Source of the DNA: Gammaproteobacteria bacterium
GTDB taxonomy: Bacteria > Pseudomonadota > Gammaproteobacteria > DSM-16500
Assembly (NCBI GenBank): GCA_013287765.1
Contig: JABDDD010000004.1
Location: 1-64,000, forward strand
Direction of reading: 5' to 3'
DNA length: 64,000 nucleotides
The position numbers were made by a program, and so were the translations under genes. A model generated the notes under the pieces. That model ran no database searches. It worked only from the letters and a program-made list of their open reading frames with translations, and was not told the origin of the DNA. This document shows positions 44,690 through 55,174 of the stretch, in pieces. Positions within the stretch are counted from its first letter, which is position 1, and each line of letters starts with the position of its first letter.

Positions 44690-44824
44690 GTTTGTATTTT
44701 AACCATTCATTGTATCTCCATAATCTTTTTATATTACTTAAGTTAAATACCATGATCAATAAATAAAAAGTAAATTTATTTAAAATATTAAACATTAAAA
44801 ATAAAAAAAACTTGATTTAATACC

Positions 44825-44860
44825 AAATTTGTTATTAATATATAACAAATTTTTTATAAT
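44825..44860. promoter_or_regulatory. Operator-like 28-bp palindrome with -10 box
   Basis: AAATTTGTTAT (44825-44835) and ATAACAAATTT (44842-44852) form a perfect palindrome with a six-base centre. TATAAT at 44855-44860 follows three bases later, so the palindrome covers the -35 region of a rightward promoter. The site lies in the 329-bp gap between the divergent repressor and the gene at 45019. The rest of the gap is AT-rich and shows no other feature. Confidence 0.7.
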
Positions 44861-45018
44861 CGGAATTTGCCAGATTAATCCTGGAAATCTAAAGAAGTAA
44901 ATATTTTTTCTATTAATTATTAAGGAAAATAAAACATGCTAAATGAAATCACCTAGTTTGCTCACATTGTTTATATAAAAAATCACTAAAAAATAATTTA
45001 AGTTAAAGGAATAAAAAG

Positions 45019-45435
45019 ATGTCTTCCATAGAGCCGCTTTGTCATTTATTTGGAGTTGATTCAAAAAAACTATCAAAAGAAGAAAATATTTTATTAGAAG
45101 CTGATCTTTTTGTATTTATCTGCAGAGAAATTGAAGAAGTTTTCAGAAAAAGTCAGAAAAATTACTTTTTATCAATGAAGTTTACTTTAGAAATGGAGAA
45201 TCATATGCTTGAACAAAATTTTGTACGTTTGATAATAAAAGACATTTTACAAACTGGAGAATATACATTACAGGGAATTGCTCTTTATACCGATACGCAT
45301 GAAGATGTTATTGAAGAGCTTGCATCTGGAATAAATGCACGACCCACAGTTAAACCTTTTCGAAAAATTATTGAGCTGCATCGATCAGTAAGACCCGAGC
45401 TTTATGAGTCAATGAGGAAGAAAATTGGCTTATAA
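45019..45435 (+). CDS. Unknown protein, HTH-like C-terminal half
   Basis: The 138-residue protein is helical and soluble. The C-terminal half (DILQTGEYTLQGIALYTDTHEDVIEELASGINARPTVKPFRKIIELHRSVRPELYESM) has the spacing of a helix-turn-helix (YTLQGIA, then EDVIEEL). The N-terminal half has no recognisable motif. It is divergent from the S24-like repressor, with the palindrome between them, so the two may form a regulatory switch. An AAAGGA site precedes the ATG. Confidence 0.6.
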   Translation: MSSIEPLCHLFGVDSKKLSKEENILLEADLFVFICREIEEVFRKSQKNYFLSMKFTLEMENHMLEQNFVRLIIKDILQTGEYTLQGIALYTDTHEDVIEELASGINARPTVKPFRKIIELHRSVRPELYESMRKKIGL

Positions 45436-45466
45436 CGCTGTTAGATTGGGACTTTTTATGCGGATT

Positions 45467-45583
45467 GAGGTAGGGTGGGCAACACGCTGCGTGCCCACCA
45501 TTTTATCGCAAACGCACTCAAACACCTCTTCTATTTGATAATCATGAAATGGTGGGCACGCAGCGTGTTGCTCACCCTACCTC
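45467..45583. repeat. Two palindromic repeats in inverted orientation
   Basis: GAGGTAGGGTGGGCAACACG and the following bases (45467-45504) are mirrored at 45547-45583, giving arms of about 37 bases around a 42-base centre. Each arm is itself a palindrome (ACGC-T-GCGT inside GGGCA/TGCCC). It lies between the convergent genes at 45435 and 45589 and could terminate transcription from both sides. Confidence 0.75.
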
Positions 45584-45588
45584 AGAAT

Positions 45589-45828
45589 TTATAACCCAGG
45601 CGGAATTAAGCTCGGCTTTTTTGTATCAGCCGGATAGCTCTTATAAGGCACAGGATAATCTGCTTGAATAGTATCTGATGCCATTCCCGCAGGGACTTTC
45701 ATCGGCGGAATACTGTAGGCTTTGAGATACTCTGTGTCGCGATTTTTAATGATGCCTTTATCCCCATAGACATACGAACAACTAGCCAAAAAGGATATTA
45801 AAACTAATAATATTGTTTTTTGTATCAT
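45589..45828 (-). CDS. bamC: Minimal BamC-like lipoprotein
   Basis: The 79-residue product has a lipoprotein signal (LASC, Cys 17). It is followed by YVYGDKGIIKNRDTEYLKAYSIPPMKVPAGMASDTIQADYPVP, which matches the unstructured N-terminal segment of BamC that binds BamD. The two helix-grip domains that make E. coli BamC about 344 residues are absent: a stop follows PPGL and no similar frame continues. It lies 38 bases after dapA, the usual dapA-bamC order. A GAAGG site precedes the ATG. Confidence 0.75.
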   Translation of the reverse strand: MIQKTILLVLISFLASCSYVYGDKGIIKNRDTEYLKAYSIPPMKVPAGMASDTIQADYPVPYKSYPADTKKPSLIPPGL

Positions 45829-45866
45829 AAAACTTAAACCTTCATATTTTTTTAATAATTGTTTTT

Positions 45867-46748
45867 CTATTCTCTTAGTAATCCAGTATCTACTAATGTT
45901 TTTCTTAAAATAGCATGATATTTTTTATCAAACCAAGTCAGCGGTAAACGAATACCCGCAGGAATACGCCCCATCTCATGCAATGCCCATTTTAATGGAA
46001 TGGGATTCGGTTCTAAAAAAAGAGTATCATGCAATGGCATCAATTCTTGATTAAGCTTAGCTGCTAATGTTTTATCTTTTGCTAAAGCCGCAAGACAAAC
46101 CGCTTGCATTTGACTGGGCGCTATATTCGCCGTCACCGAAATAACCCCAGCACCGCCTCTTAAAATTAATTCATAAGCCGTTGCATCATGTCCACTTAAT
46201 ACTAAAAAAGAAGGATCGCAACGATTTAAAATATCAACGCCGCGTTCAATAGCCACAGTGGCTTCTTTAATCCCAATAATACGAGGATGTTTTGAAAGCG
46301 TCTCTACTGTCTCTGGGAGTAAATCACAAGCTGTGCGAGCAGGAACGTTATATAAAATAATCGGTAAATCAATAGTGTCAGCAATTAAAGTGTAATGCGC
46401 TAATAACCCTTGTTGCGTGGGTTTATTATAATAAGGCGTGACGATCAACGCGGCATCAGCCCCCGCATTTTTAGCTTGTTTAGTTAACTCTAAAGTCTGT
46501 CGAGTGGAATGACTGCCCGTGCCTGCAATAACAGGAATACGCCCGGCCACAAGCCCCACCACTTGTGTGATCAGTGCTAATTGCTCTTCTGCTGTCAGGG
46601 TTGCACCTTCGCCTGTCGTGCCTGCTATAATAAGACCACGAGTGCCTGAGGCAATGTGCCATTCTACGAGTGCTTGAAGCGTTTTATAATCGATAGACCC
46701 ATTGGCATCCATTGGCGTGACAAGTGCCACCATGCTACCTTGGAACAT
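45867..46748 (-). CDS. dapA: 4-hydroxy-tetrahydrodipicolinate synthase
   Basis: DapA condenses pyruvate with aspartate semialdehyde in lysine and diaminopimelate synthesis. The start giving MFQGSMVALVTPM is preferred; GGAG lies in front of it, while the upstream ATG (46763) adds five unconserved residues. Motifs GTTGEGATLT, the Tyr in LYNVPARTACDLLPET and the Schiff-base Lys in IIGIKEAT are present. The 293 residues equal the E. coli size. It is followed by bamC. Confidence 0.95.
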   Translation of the reverse strand: MFQGSMVALVTPMDANGSIDYKTLQALVEWHIASGTRGLIIAGTTGEGATLTAEEQLALITQVVGLVAGRIPVIAGTGSHSTRQTLELTKQAKNAGADAALIVTPYYNKPTQQGLLAHYTLIADTIDLPIILYNVPARTACDLLPETVETLSKHPRIIGIKEATVAIERGVDILNRCDPSFLVLSGHDATAYELILRGGAGVISVTANIAPSQMQAVCLAALAKDKTLAAKLNQELMPLHDTLFLEPNPIPLKWALHEMGRIPAGIRLPLTWFDKKYHAILRKTLVDTGLLRE

Positions 46749-46858
46749 CTTTGTTTCTCCCATTTTTCTTCAATGTCATGGTAACACTATTTATTAGGCT
46801 GTCTATGTTTTTTTGGCATAATTTCTTATAATCTTTAAGCTTTATTTTAAGGATATTT

Positions 46859-48358
46859 ATGAAGGCGAATCACTTAACGAATAAGCTCTTTGGGTTCCCC
46901 TATTTGTTAGCTGCTGCTTTTTTTTTACTATTCAGCATGTTAGGCTCACGTGAGCTTTGGACCCAAGAACATCGTTGGGCTGATGTGGTGAGTTATATGT
47001 TTTATGCCCATGATTTCTTGCATCCTATGTTAAATGGGAATGAATATTATGATAAACCATTGCTCTCCTATTGGATGGTTGCAGGTCTTGCAGTATTGAC
47101 CCATCATTTAACTGCTTGGACGATTCGATTGCCTTCTGCTATAGCTGGATTGATCTCGGTTTATTCTTTGTACAAAATAGGCGTTTGTTTGAAAGACCAA
47201 AAACTAGGATTGTTTGCGGGCTGGTTATTTTTGACTACGTTTTATTTTATTTTTTGGTCAAGAGTGGGCAGTACCGATATACTGAATGTCGCAGGTATTT
47301 TATTATCTTTAGCTTGGTATTTTTCGAAAAAAGAGCAGGCGAGTTTTTTTGTTTATTTTATTTTTGGTTTAATAGTAGGAGTGAGTGCATTATTTAAAGG
47401 ATTAGTGGCGCCTGCGGTGATTTTGCTGGCTATTTTGCCCGATCTTTTTTTACAAAAAACAGTTAAGACGCACTTATTGAATTGGCGTTTATATTTGGGG
47501 TTATTGCCAGGTCTATTTATTTATTTATTGCCATTTTTCGCCTCAGATATTTTTGGTAATCCTGTTTATCATTCTCATGGGTTAGATTTAGTGTATCGGG
47601 AAAATATCACACGTTATTTTCATCCTTTTGATCATGAAGAACCAAGATATATTTATTTTATTTATTTACCGCTTTTTTTACTCCCTTGGACGCCGTTTTT
47701 TTTAGCCGCGCTTTTTAGTCGAATTTATTTAAAAAATACTTTATCTTTACCGACAAAATGGTTGCTGTGGACACTGGGCTTATTATTTTTATTTTTTACC
47801 TGTTGCGGTTCAAGACGTGGGTATTATGTCTTGCCGTTGATACCGTTTGCAATTTTATTGATAGCTGATTGGTGTTTAGAAAAAGAAAAACCTCGTTATT
47901 TTCTTTCCAAGATGATCTTGATGGTTTATATAATATGCATACTTTTTTTTGGCGTGTTGCAGCCTGGATATTATGCAAAGGGTGGGGTGCGGACTTTTTC
48001 AATTGTGTTAAAAAAACAAGCGGATAAAATAAAGCCCTGGTCTTTCTGGCAGTTTTCTTTATTAGATGCTGAGACCAAAATGAGTTTTTATCTAGCATTA
48101 CCGCCTGATGTTAAAAATTATGGAATTGTTGGGCTGCGTGAGGCGCAAACACTTGCGAGTTTACAAAAAAAATGGCCTTCGTTGCTTTTATTGCCTAAGA
48201 ATACTATTTTTATTACACGCAGGCTTTATGAGCCTATTTTGAATGATTTTTTAAAAAATTATACTTTAGTTGAAGCTGAGCCGACTTATATTGAGTGGAT
48301 CACGCATAAGAAAAATCCAGACGCACCGATTGCTTATATACCAAATAAATTTGATTAA
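46859..48358 (+). CDS. GT-C glycosyltransferase, ArnT/PMT-like
   Basis: This 499-residue protein has about eleven membrane helices. The first periplasmic loop GSRELWTQEHRWADVVSYMFYAHDFLHPMLNGNEYYDKPLLSYWM matches the catalytic loop of the ArnT/PMT superfamily, which transfers sugars from a polyprenyl-phosphate donor. A PMT-2-type middle region (WSRVGSTDILNVAGILLSLAWYF) follows. The acceptor cannot be told; lipid A or protein glycosylation are both possible. An AAGGA site precedes the ATG. Confidence 0.82.
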   Translation: MKANHLTNKLFGFPYLLAAAFFLLFSMLGSRELWTQEHRWADVVSYMFYAHDFLHPMLNGNEYYDKPLLSYWMVAGLAVLTHHLTAWTIRLPSAIAGLISVYSLYKIGVCLKDQKLGLFAGWLFLTTFYFIFWSRVGSTDILNVAGILLSLAWYFSKKEQASFFVYFIFGLIVGVSALFKGLVAPAVILLAILPDLFLQKTVKTHLLNWRLYLGLLPGLFIYLLPFFASDIFGNPVYHSHGLDLVYRENITRYFHPFDHEEPRYIYFIYLPLFLLPWTPFFLAALFSRIYLKNTLSLPTKWLLWTLGLLFLFFTCCGSRRGYYVLPLIPFAILLIADWCLEKEKPRYFLSKMILMVYIICILFFGVLQPGYYAKGGVRTFSIVLKKQADKIKPWSFWQFSLLDAETKMSFYLALPPDVKNYGIVGLREAQTLASLQKKWPSLLLLPKNTIFITRRLYEPILNDFLKNYTLVEAEPTYIEWITHKKNPDAPIAYIPNKFD

Positions 48359-48439
48359 AGTATTTTATTTTTTTTGTTTTTATAATATGATGGATAAAAT
48401 TTTTTATAAACAAATGGAATTAACCAAAAGGAAATAGTT

Positions 48440-48715
48440 ATGACGGCACCTGTTACGGATAATTTTTTACAAAAATTTGAAGAAAAAGTAGTTAATCTTT
48501 TGACTGAACTTGAAAGTCTCAGAAAAGAAGTGGTTATGTTAAAACAAGAAAATACCACAGTCAAAGCAGAAAAAGCTAACTATGTGAAGAAATTACAAGG
48601 ATTGATTTCTTTATTTGATTCGCTCAATGCACCTGTTCCGCACGAAACTAATACCAATGAAGTGCATCATTTGCGTCCTGCGACGGAAGAGGAAGCCAGT
48701 GCAGTGAGTGCGTAA
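48440..48715 (+). CDS. Short coiled-coil protein, ZapB-like
   Basis: The 91-residue protein is a single coiled coil over residues 8-55 (FLQKFEEKVVNLLTELESLRKEVVMLKQENTTVKAEKANYVKKLQGLI) with a polar tail. It resembles the TIGR02449/ZapB-type family linked to cell division. It lies alone between the glycosyltransferase and a repeat cluster. AAAGGA precedes the ATG and a TATAAT is at 48381-48386. Confidence 0.65.
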   Translation: MTAPVTDNFLQKFEEKVVNLLTELESLRKEVVMLKQENTTVKAEKANYVKKLQGLISLFDSLNAPVPHETNTNEVHHLRPATEEEASAVSA

Positions 48716-48730
48716 TATCTTTTGTTGACT

Positions 48731-48897
48731 ATATACCAGCGAAAGCTGGCATGACGGCCTTTGATTTATTCACCTCTCCCCTTGTGGGAGAGGTCGACAT
48801 GCGAAGCATGGCGGGTGAGGGGTGTTTTTAACGTTTTGCAGCTAAAAGCACCCCTCATCAGGCACTTTGTGCCAGCTTCTCCCACAGGGGAGAAGCG
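48731..48897. repeat. Cluster of palindromic repeats between convergent genes
   Basis: ATACCAGCGAAAGCTGGCAT at 48731-48750 forms a CCAGC-GAAA-GCTGG hairpin. Then CACCTCTCCCC and GAGGGGTG blocks (48770-48823) are mirrored by CACCCCTCATC and TTCTCCCACAGGGGAGAA (48849-48895). The cluster separates the ZapB-like gene from the convergent xseA. Related short words occur in the ribH terminator. Confidence 0.65.
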
Positions 48898-48940
48898 GTA
48901 CTTATTAATGTTCGCATAAGATATGATGGTGTTGTTTTTA

Positions 48941-50281
48941 TTAAGTCACTATGCATTCGATTTTTCCATCGGTTACTTGCACATCGATTTTATCTTGAGT
49001 TTTAATTTGGCTCACTGAACGTAACAACGCGTGATTTTTTTTCACTGTCACAATAGCAAATCCTCTTTTCAAAGTCGCAAGCGGGCTTAGTGCATCTAAC
49101 GTTGCCACTTGCTGATGGAATGCCTGTTGTTTTTTCTGTAAAAGAGTCTTCATTAAATGATTAAAAGTCGCTTGGCATAATTTAAGCTGCATTTGTTGTT
49201 GATGAATACGATGCACGGGAGTTAAATCAAATAATTTTTGACTAAGCTCGTGCAATTTTTGTTGTTGTTGATGCATTAATATTTGCTGTAACCGGGTTAT
49301 TTTTAGTGTGCAAAAATCTAATTGTTGTAATTTTTCTAAAAGACGATTTTTCGGGTGCCATTGCGTTAGATTTTTCTCAATCCACTGTAATTGTTCGAAA
49401 GTGTATTGTAATTTTTGTTTAATTAAAAATAATAAACGCTGTTTACTCTGCAGAAATCGTGCTGTTAACTCTGTACTATCTGGTGTGATTAATTCTGCAG
49501 CAGCTGATGGAGTCGGCGCACGAACATCGGCAGTGAAATCAGCAATCGTAAAATCAATTTCATGCCCAATGCCAGTAATAATGGGGATAGAAGAATCAAA
49601 AATCGCCTGCGCGACACTCTCTTCGTTAAAGGGCCATAAATCTTCAAGGCAACCGCCACCACGTGCTAAGATTAATACATCACATTCTTGACGTTGATTG
49701 GCAAGCTTTAAGGCTTTAATAATATTCGCAGCCGCTTTTTCTCCTTGAACTAAAGTTGGATAAATAATAACAGGTGCAACAGCATAACGTCGTTTTAAAA
49801 CATGTAAAATATCACGAATAGCAGCGCCTGTCGGTGATGTGACTATGCCAATGCAACGGGGAATACTCGGCAATGATTTTTTGTAAACGGCGTCAAATAA
49901 TCCCTTTTCACCTAATTTTTTTTTCAATAGTTCAAATGCTTTTTGTAGTTTGCCAATACCTGCTTCTTCTAGTGTTTCAATAATTAATTGAAATTCACCA
50001 CGGCCTTCATATAAACTAGGGCGCGCTTTGACTAACACTTGCATGCCATCTTTTAAATTTAATATTAAACGACGGTTTTGTGGGCGAAACATGGCGCAAC
50101 GCACTTGCGCTGCTTCATCTTTTAAAGAAAAATACCAATGGCCTGAGTGAGCTTGTATAAAATTAGATACTTCGCCTTCTACCCAAATAAATGGAAAAGT
50201 CCCTTCAATTAAAAAACGTATGTCGCGATTCAAACGACTAATCGTTAATATTTCTTCAGAATGGCTAATATCTAGCATCAT
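48941..50281 (-). CDS. xseA: Exodeoxyribonuclease VII large subunit
   Basis: XseA with XseB degrades single-stranded DNA. The N-terminal OB fold contains PFIWVEGEVSNFIQAHSGHWYFSLKDEAAQVRCAMFR. The core has IGIVTSPTGAAIRDILHVLKRR, LILARGGGCLEDLWPFNEE and PIITGIGHEIDFTIADFTADVRAPTPSAAAEL. A long coiled-coil region follows (about residues 275-400). The 446 residues are normal. It is divergent from guaB. Confidence 0.95.
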   Translation of the reverse strand: MMLDISHSEEILTISRLNRDIRFLIEGTFPFIWVEGEVSNFIQAHSGHWYFSLKDEAAQVRCAMFRPQNRRLILNLKDGMQVLVKARPSLYEGRGEFQLIIETLEEAGIGKLQKAFELLKKKLGEKGLFDAVYKKSLPSIPRCIGIVTSPTGAAIRDILHVLKRRYAVAPVIIYPTLVQGEKAAANIIKALKLANQRQECDVLILARGGGCLEDLWPFNEESVAQAIFDSSIPIITGIGHEIDFTIADFTADVRAPTPSAAAELITPDSTELTARFLQSKQRLLFLIKQKLQYTFEQLQWIEKNLTQWHPKNRLLEKLQQLDFCTLKITRLQQILMHQQQQKLHELSQKLFDLTPVHRIHQQQMQLKLCQATFNHLMKTLLQKKQQAFHQQVATLDALSPLATLKRGFAIVTVKKNHALLRSVSQIKTQDKIDVQVTDGKIECIVT

Positions 50282-50385
50282 GCAGTTTTGTCTTTATTAA
50301 ATCAAAAAATCATAACAGATTCACTTATTTTGAGCTATTTGATTTATGTTTTGATTTATATTTCTGCATTAAAAATAAATTTGTG

Positions 50386-50391
50386 TATAAT
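50386..50391 (+). promoter_or_regulatory. Candidate -10 box for guaBA
   Basis: TATAAT lies 36 bases upstream of the guaB ATG, in the 145-bp gap shared with the divergent xseA. The -35 region is weak. GGGGAG ahead of the ATG is the ribosome binding site. Confidence 0.4.
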
Positions 50392-50393
50392 AA

Positions 50394-51902
<1,509 letters not shown>

Positions 51903-51941
51903 AAAATAAAAATATTTAAAAAAGAATAAAGAGAAATATAA

Positions 51942-53516
51942 ATGACTCAACTGATTAATGTAATAGAACGCATTTTAATTTTAGATTTTGGTTCTCAGTA
52001 TACCCAATTAATTGCCCGAAGAGTTCGCGAAATGGGTGTGTTCTGCGAAATTTGGCCTTATTCTTCAACAAATGAAGCCATTCTTGCTTTTGCTCCCAAA
52101 GGCATTATTTTATCTGGCGGTCCTGAGAGCGTTATCGAATCAAAACACATCAAAGCGCCTTCGATTGTTTTTGAACTTAGCTGTCCGGTGCTGGGTATTT
52201 GTTATGGCATGCAAACCATGGCTATGCAATTGGGTGGTCAAGTTTCCCAAGATCAAAAACGTGAATTTGGTTTTGCTGAAGTGAAAGTGGTTTATCCTTC
52301 GCGATTATTAGCAGAGATTGAGGATCATTTATCTGAAGATCAATCTCCGCTCTTAGATGTGTGGATGAGTCACGGCGATCATGTTGACACCTTGCCGCCG
52401 CAGTTTTCTTTGTTAGCCAGTTCCAAGCGTTGTGAGGTGATTGCAATGGCTGATGAAACTAGAGATTTTTATGGCTTACAATTTCATCCGGAAGTTTCGC
52501 ATACTAAACAAGGCATGCGTATTTTACAACGATTTATTTTAGACATATGCCAATGTGAAGCCACTTGGACGCCTGAAAATATTATTGAAGATTCTATTGA
52601 TCAAATTAGAAAAATGGTTGGCAAAGACGAAGTGATTCTTGGATTATCAGGCGGAGTTGATTCATCGGTTGTTGCCGCTTTATTGCATCGGGCGATTCAC
52701 GATCAATTAATTTGTGTATTTGTCGATACGGGATTATTAAGACTAAATGAAGCAAAAGAAGTTCAAGCATTGTTTGCAAAACATTTACAGATACGTTTAA
52801 TTACGATTGATGCGGAAGAATTATTTTTGCAGGCTTTGCAAGGTGTGACTGATCCAGAAAAAAAACGTAAAATCTGTGGAAAATTATTTATTGATCTTTT
52901 TGAACAAGAATCTAAAAAGCATCAAAATGTAAAATGGTTAGCACAGGGTACGATTTATTCTGATGTGATTGAATCTGCTGTGAGTGCTACATCGCATACT
53001 ATTAAATCCCATCATAATGTAGGCGGTTTACCGGTAAAAATGCATTTAAAATTAATTGAGCCACTACGTGAATTATTTAAAGATGAAGTCAAAAAAATAG
53101 GAATAGAATTAGGGTTACCGTTTGATTTAATTCAACGTCATCCTTTTCCAGGGCCTGGTTTGGCTGTGCGTATTTTAGGAGAAGTCAAAAAAGCCTATGC
53201 TGATAAATTACGTTTAGCAGATGCTATTTTAATTAATGAGCTTTATAAACAAGATTTATATCATAAAGTTTCACAAGCTTTTGTGGTTTTTCTACCTATT
53301 AAATCAGTCGGCGTACTAGGAGATGCAAGACACTATGATCATGTGGTGGCTTTAAGAATGATTGAAACGACTGACTTTATGACAGCGCATTATGCGCCTT
53401 TGTCACATCATTTTTTAGCAACCGTTGCCAATCGTATTATTAATGAAGTAAAAGGTATTTCGCGGGTTGTTTATGATATTTCAAGTAAACCACCGGCAAC
53501 GATTGAGTGGGAATAG
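51942..53516 (+). CDS. guaA: GMP synthase (glutamine-hydrolysing)
   Basis: GuaA converts XMP to GMP. The glutamine amidotransferase domain has the nucleophile in [14 protein letters not shown] and the His/Glu pair in QFHPEVSHT. The ATP-pyrophosphatase P-loop is [14 protein letters not shown]. The C-terminal dimerisation domain ends KPPATIEWE, as in nearly all GuaA. The 524 residues are typical. It follows guaB and overlaps the tail region upstream of tadA only by spacing, not by coding frame. Confidence 0.97.
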   Translation: MTQLINVIERILILDFGSQYTQLIARRVREMGVFCEIWPYSSTNEAILAFAPKGIILSGGPESVIESKHIKAPSIVFELSCPVLGICYGMQTMAMQLGGQVSQDQKREFGFAEVKVVYPSRLLAEIEDHLSEDQSPLLDVWMSHGDHVDTLPPQFSLLASSKRCEVIAMADETRDFYGLQFHPEVSHTKQGMRILQRFILDICQCEATWTPENIIEDSIDQIRKMVGKDEVILGLSGGVDSSVVAALLHRAIHDQLICVFVDTGLLRLNEAKEVQALFAKHLQIRLITIDAEELFLQALQGVTDPEKKRKICGKLFIDLFEQESKKHQNVKWLAQGTIYSDVIESAVSATSHTIKSHHNVGGLPVKMHLKLIEPLRELFKDEVKKIGIELGLPFDLIQRHPFPGPGLAVRILGEVKKAYADKLRLADAILINELYKQDLYHKVSQAFVVFLPIKSVGVLGDARHYDHVVALRMIETTDFMTAHYAPLSHHFLATVANRIINEVKGISRVVYDISSKPPATIEWE

Positions 53517-53518
53517 GT

Positions 53519-53977
53519 ATGTCTGTTGCGCGTGATTTTTTTTGGATGCAGGAGGCCATTCAATTAGCAAAATTTGCAAGCGATGCAGAAGAAGTACCTG
53601 TTGGTGCTATTCTTATTGATAAAGAAGGTTATCAAATAGGTGCAGGCTGGAACTGTCCGATTGGTGATTGTGATCCGAGTGCGCATGCAGAGATAATAGC
53701 GCTGCGTGTGGGTGCTAAAGCCAAAAAAAATTATCGATTAATCGATTCAACTTTGTATGTGACTTTAGAGCCTTGTTTGATGTGTATAGGCGCGATTGTA
53801 CACGCACGGGTAAAACGAGTTGTTTTTGGTGCCTATGATACAAAAAGTGGTGCGGTTGAAAGTGCTTTTCAGCTGGGCACTACAACTTTGCTAAATCATA
53901 AACCTGTTTATACCGGCGGCGTGCTTGCTCAAGAATGCGGCAAATTATTAAGCGATTTCTTTAAAACACGGCGTTAA
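53519..53977 (+). CDS. tadA: tRNA-specific adenosine deaminase
   Basis: TadA deaminates A34 to inosine in tRNA-Arg(ACG). The zinc site is visible: DPSAHAEIIAL (H and catalytic E) and EPCLMCIGAIVHARVKRVVFGA (PC-x2-C). The ATG at 53519 has GGGA at 53509-53512, so it is preferred over GTG at 53507 inside guaA. The product has 152 residues. Its last 17 bases overlap the convergent CinA-like gene. Confidence 0.94.
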   Translation: MSVARDFFWMQEAIQLAKFASDAEEVPVGAILIDKEGYQIGAGWNCPIGDCDPSAHAEIIALRVGAKAKKNYRLIDSTLYVTLEPCLMCIGAIVHARVKRVVFGAYDTKSGAVESAFQLGTTTLLNHKPVYTGGVLAQECGKLLSDFFKTRR

Positions 53978-55097
53978 TTAAATAATTATAAATCTCCCGA
54001 CAAATCCACTCTACGGCATATTGTTTAATTCGACTGCCTCTGAAAGGAATTTCCTGTTTTAAAGCGTGTTGTTGATTTTTTTCTGCAAAAATAATTTCAA
54101 GAGAAGATATGCTAGTCTCTTTTTCTTGCCAAAAATCAATTAATCCGTGAATAGTCACAGCTAAATTTAAATTATGAATAGGCGGGTTTTGAGTGAAAAT
54201 TAAATAATGAGCTGTTTTCGGTGTTTTTAAAATGGATTCTAATAAACCGCCTGTGGCATGATCTTTAATATAAATAATTTTATGCGTTTGTAGACAATGC
54301 GCTTTTAATAATTCAGAAGCAGATTTTTTCCCATCACCTATTAGATAAGGCGCAATAGTTTTTTCAATTTTGGCAGTGAGTGTTTTAAAATCTATTTCCT
54401 GATGAGTATAAATTTTAAATTCAACATAAGGATACCATAAACGATATCCAGTCATGCAATTAAAAGGTTTAGCAATCGCATCAAGTGTTTCTGCAATATG
54501 CCCTTCACTGACACCAAATAATAACCATTTTTGCAAATAGGTCGTTTGTTGTAATTTTTCATTGAGTAAGATTGGAAGTACGGTTTGTTCCATCATAGGC
54601 AAACACTCAATTGGTGGTCCTGGCAGCATAAAAATCAGTTGGTTATTTTCTTTTATCAGGCACCCAGCCGCTGATCCTCTGGCATTGGTGATAATAGTAG
54701 AATTTAGCGGGAAAAGAGCTTGTTGCCGATTATTTTCTGGGGGAAAACCTAGTTTAAACCGTTCAAAGCGTTCAATAATATTTTGCCAGATTGATTCATG
54801 AAAAATTAACTGGCGATTGAAGACTTGAGCGAGCGCATAACGGGTTAAATCATCTGAAGTCGGTCCCAAACCGCCCGTTATAATTAAGGCTCGATGAGAT
54901 TTTAATAAAAAAGTAATCGCAGTTTCAATTTCTTGGGTTGAATCGCTGCAAACCATTTGCATGCCAATTTGCATACCGTGATTGAAAAGACGCTGAGAAA
55001 TTTCTGTTGCATTAGTATTTAAAATATCGCCATTGATGATCTCATCACCTGTTGCAAGGAGCGCGATTTTATTGGGGGAAGGCGTATCACGAGTCAT
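53961..55097 (-). CDS. cinA: CinA-like protein with degenerate C-terminal domain
   Basis: The N-terminal molybdopterin-binding-like domain is intact (LLATGDEIINGDILNTNATEISQRLFNHG, ALIITGGLGPTSDDLTRYALA, MLPGPPIECLPMM). The C-terminal nicotinamide-nucleotide amidase domain is reduced: at the ESCTGG motif the sequence is DHATGGLLES, so the catalytic Ser is missing, and only about 100 residues follow. Deamidase activity is therefore doubtful. The 378 residues are shorter than full CinA. It converges on tadA and overlaps it by 17 bases. Confidence 0.85.
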   Translation of the reverse strand: MTRDTPSPNKIALLATGDEIINGDILNTNATEISQRLFNHGMQIGMQMVCSDSTQEIETAITFLLKSHRALIITGGLGPTSDDLTRYALAQVFNRQLIFHESIWQNIIERFERFKLGFPPENNRQQALFPLNSTIITNARGSAAGCLIKENNQLIFMLPGPPIECLPMMEQTVLPILLNEKLQQTTYLQKWLLFGVSEGHIAETLDAIAKPFNCMTGYRLWYPYVEFKIYTHQEIDFKTLTAKIEKTIAPYLIGDGKKSASELLKAHCLQTHKIIYIKDHATGGLLESILKTPKTAHYLIFTQNPPIHNLNLAVTIHGLIDFWQEKETSISSLEIIFAEKNQQHALKQEIPFRGSRIKQYAVEWICREIYNYLINAVF

Positions 55098-55110
55098 GTC
55101 TTTTTCCTAA

Positions 55111-55145
55111 GAAACAAATAATGCTATATTATTTGTTTCTTTTTT
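55111..55145. terminator. Hairpin between rplS and the CinA-like gene
   Basis: GAAACAAATAAT (55111-55122) pairs perfectly with ATTATTTGTTTC (55128-55139) around a five-base loop, with a T-run to 55145. On the minus strand it follows the rplS stop and probably ends the rpsP-rimM-trmD-rplS transcript, although the T-run is stronger on the plus strand. Confidence 0.6.
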
Positions 55146-55174
55146 AAAAGGCATTTCAGTAAACCTATAAATAT

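Noticed and set aside
47071-47397. 108-codon frame within the glycosyltransferase gene
   Set aside because: It is a same-strand shadow with Cys/Phe-rich sequence. The overlapping membrane protein frame is clearly the real one.
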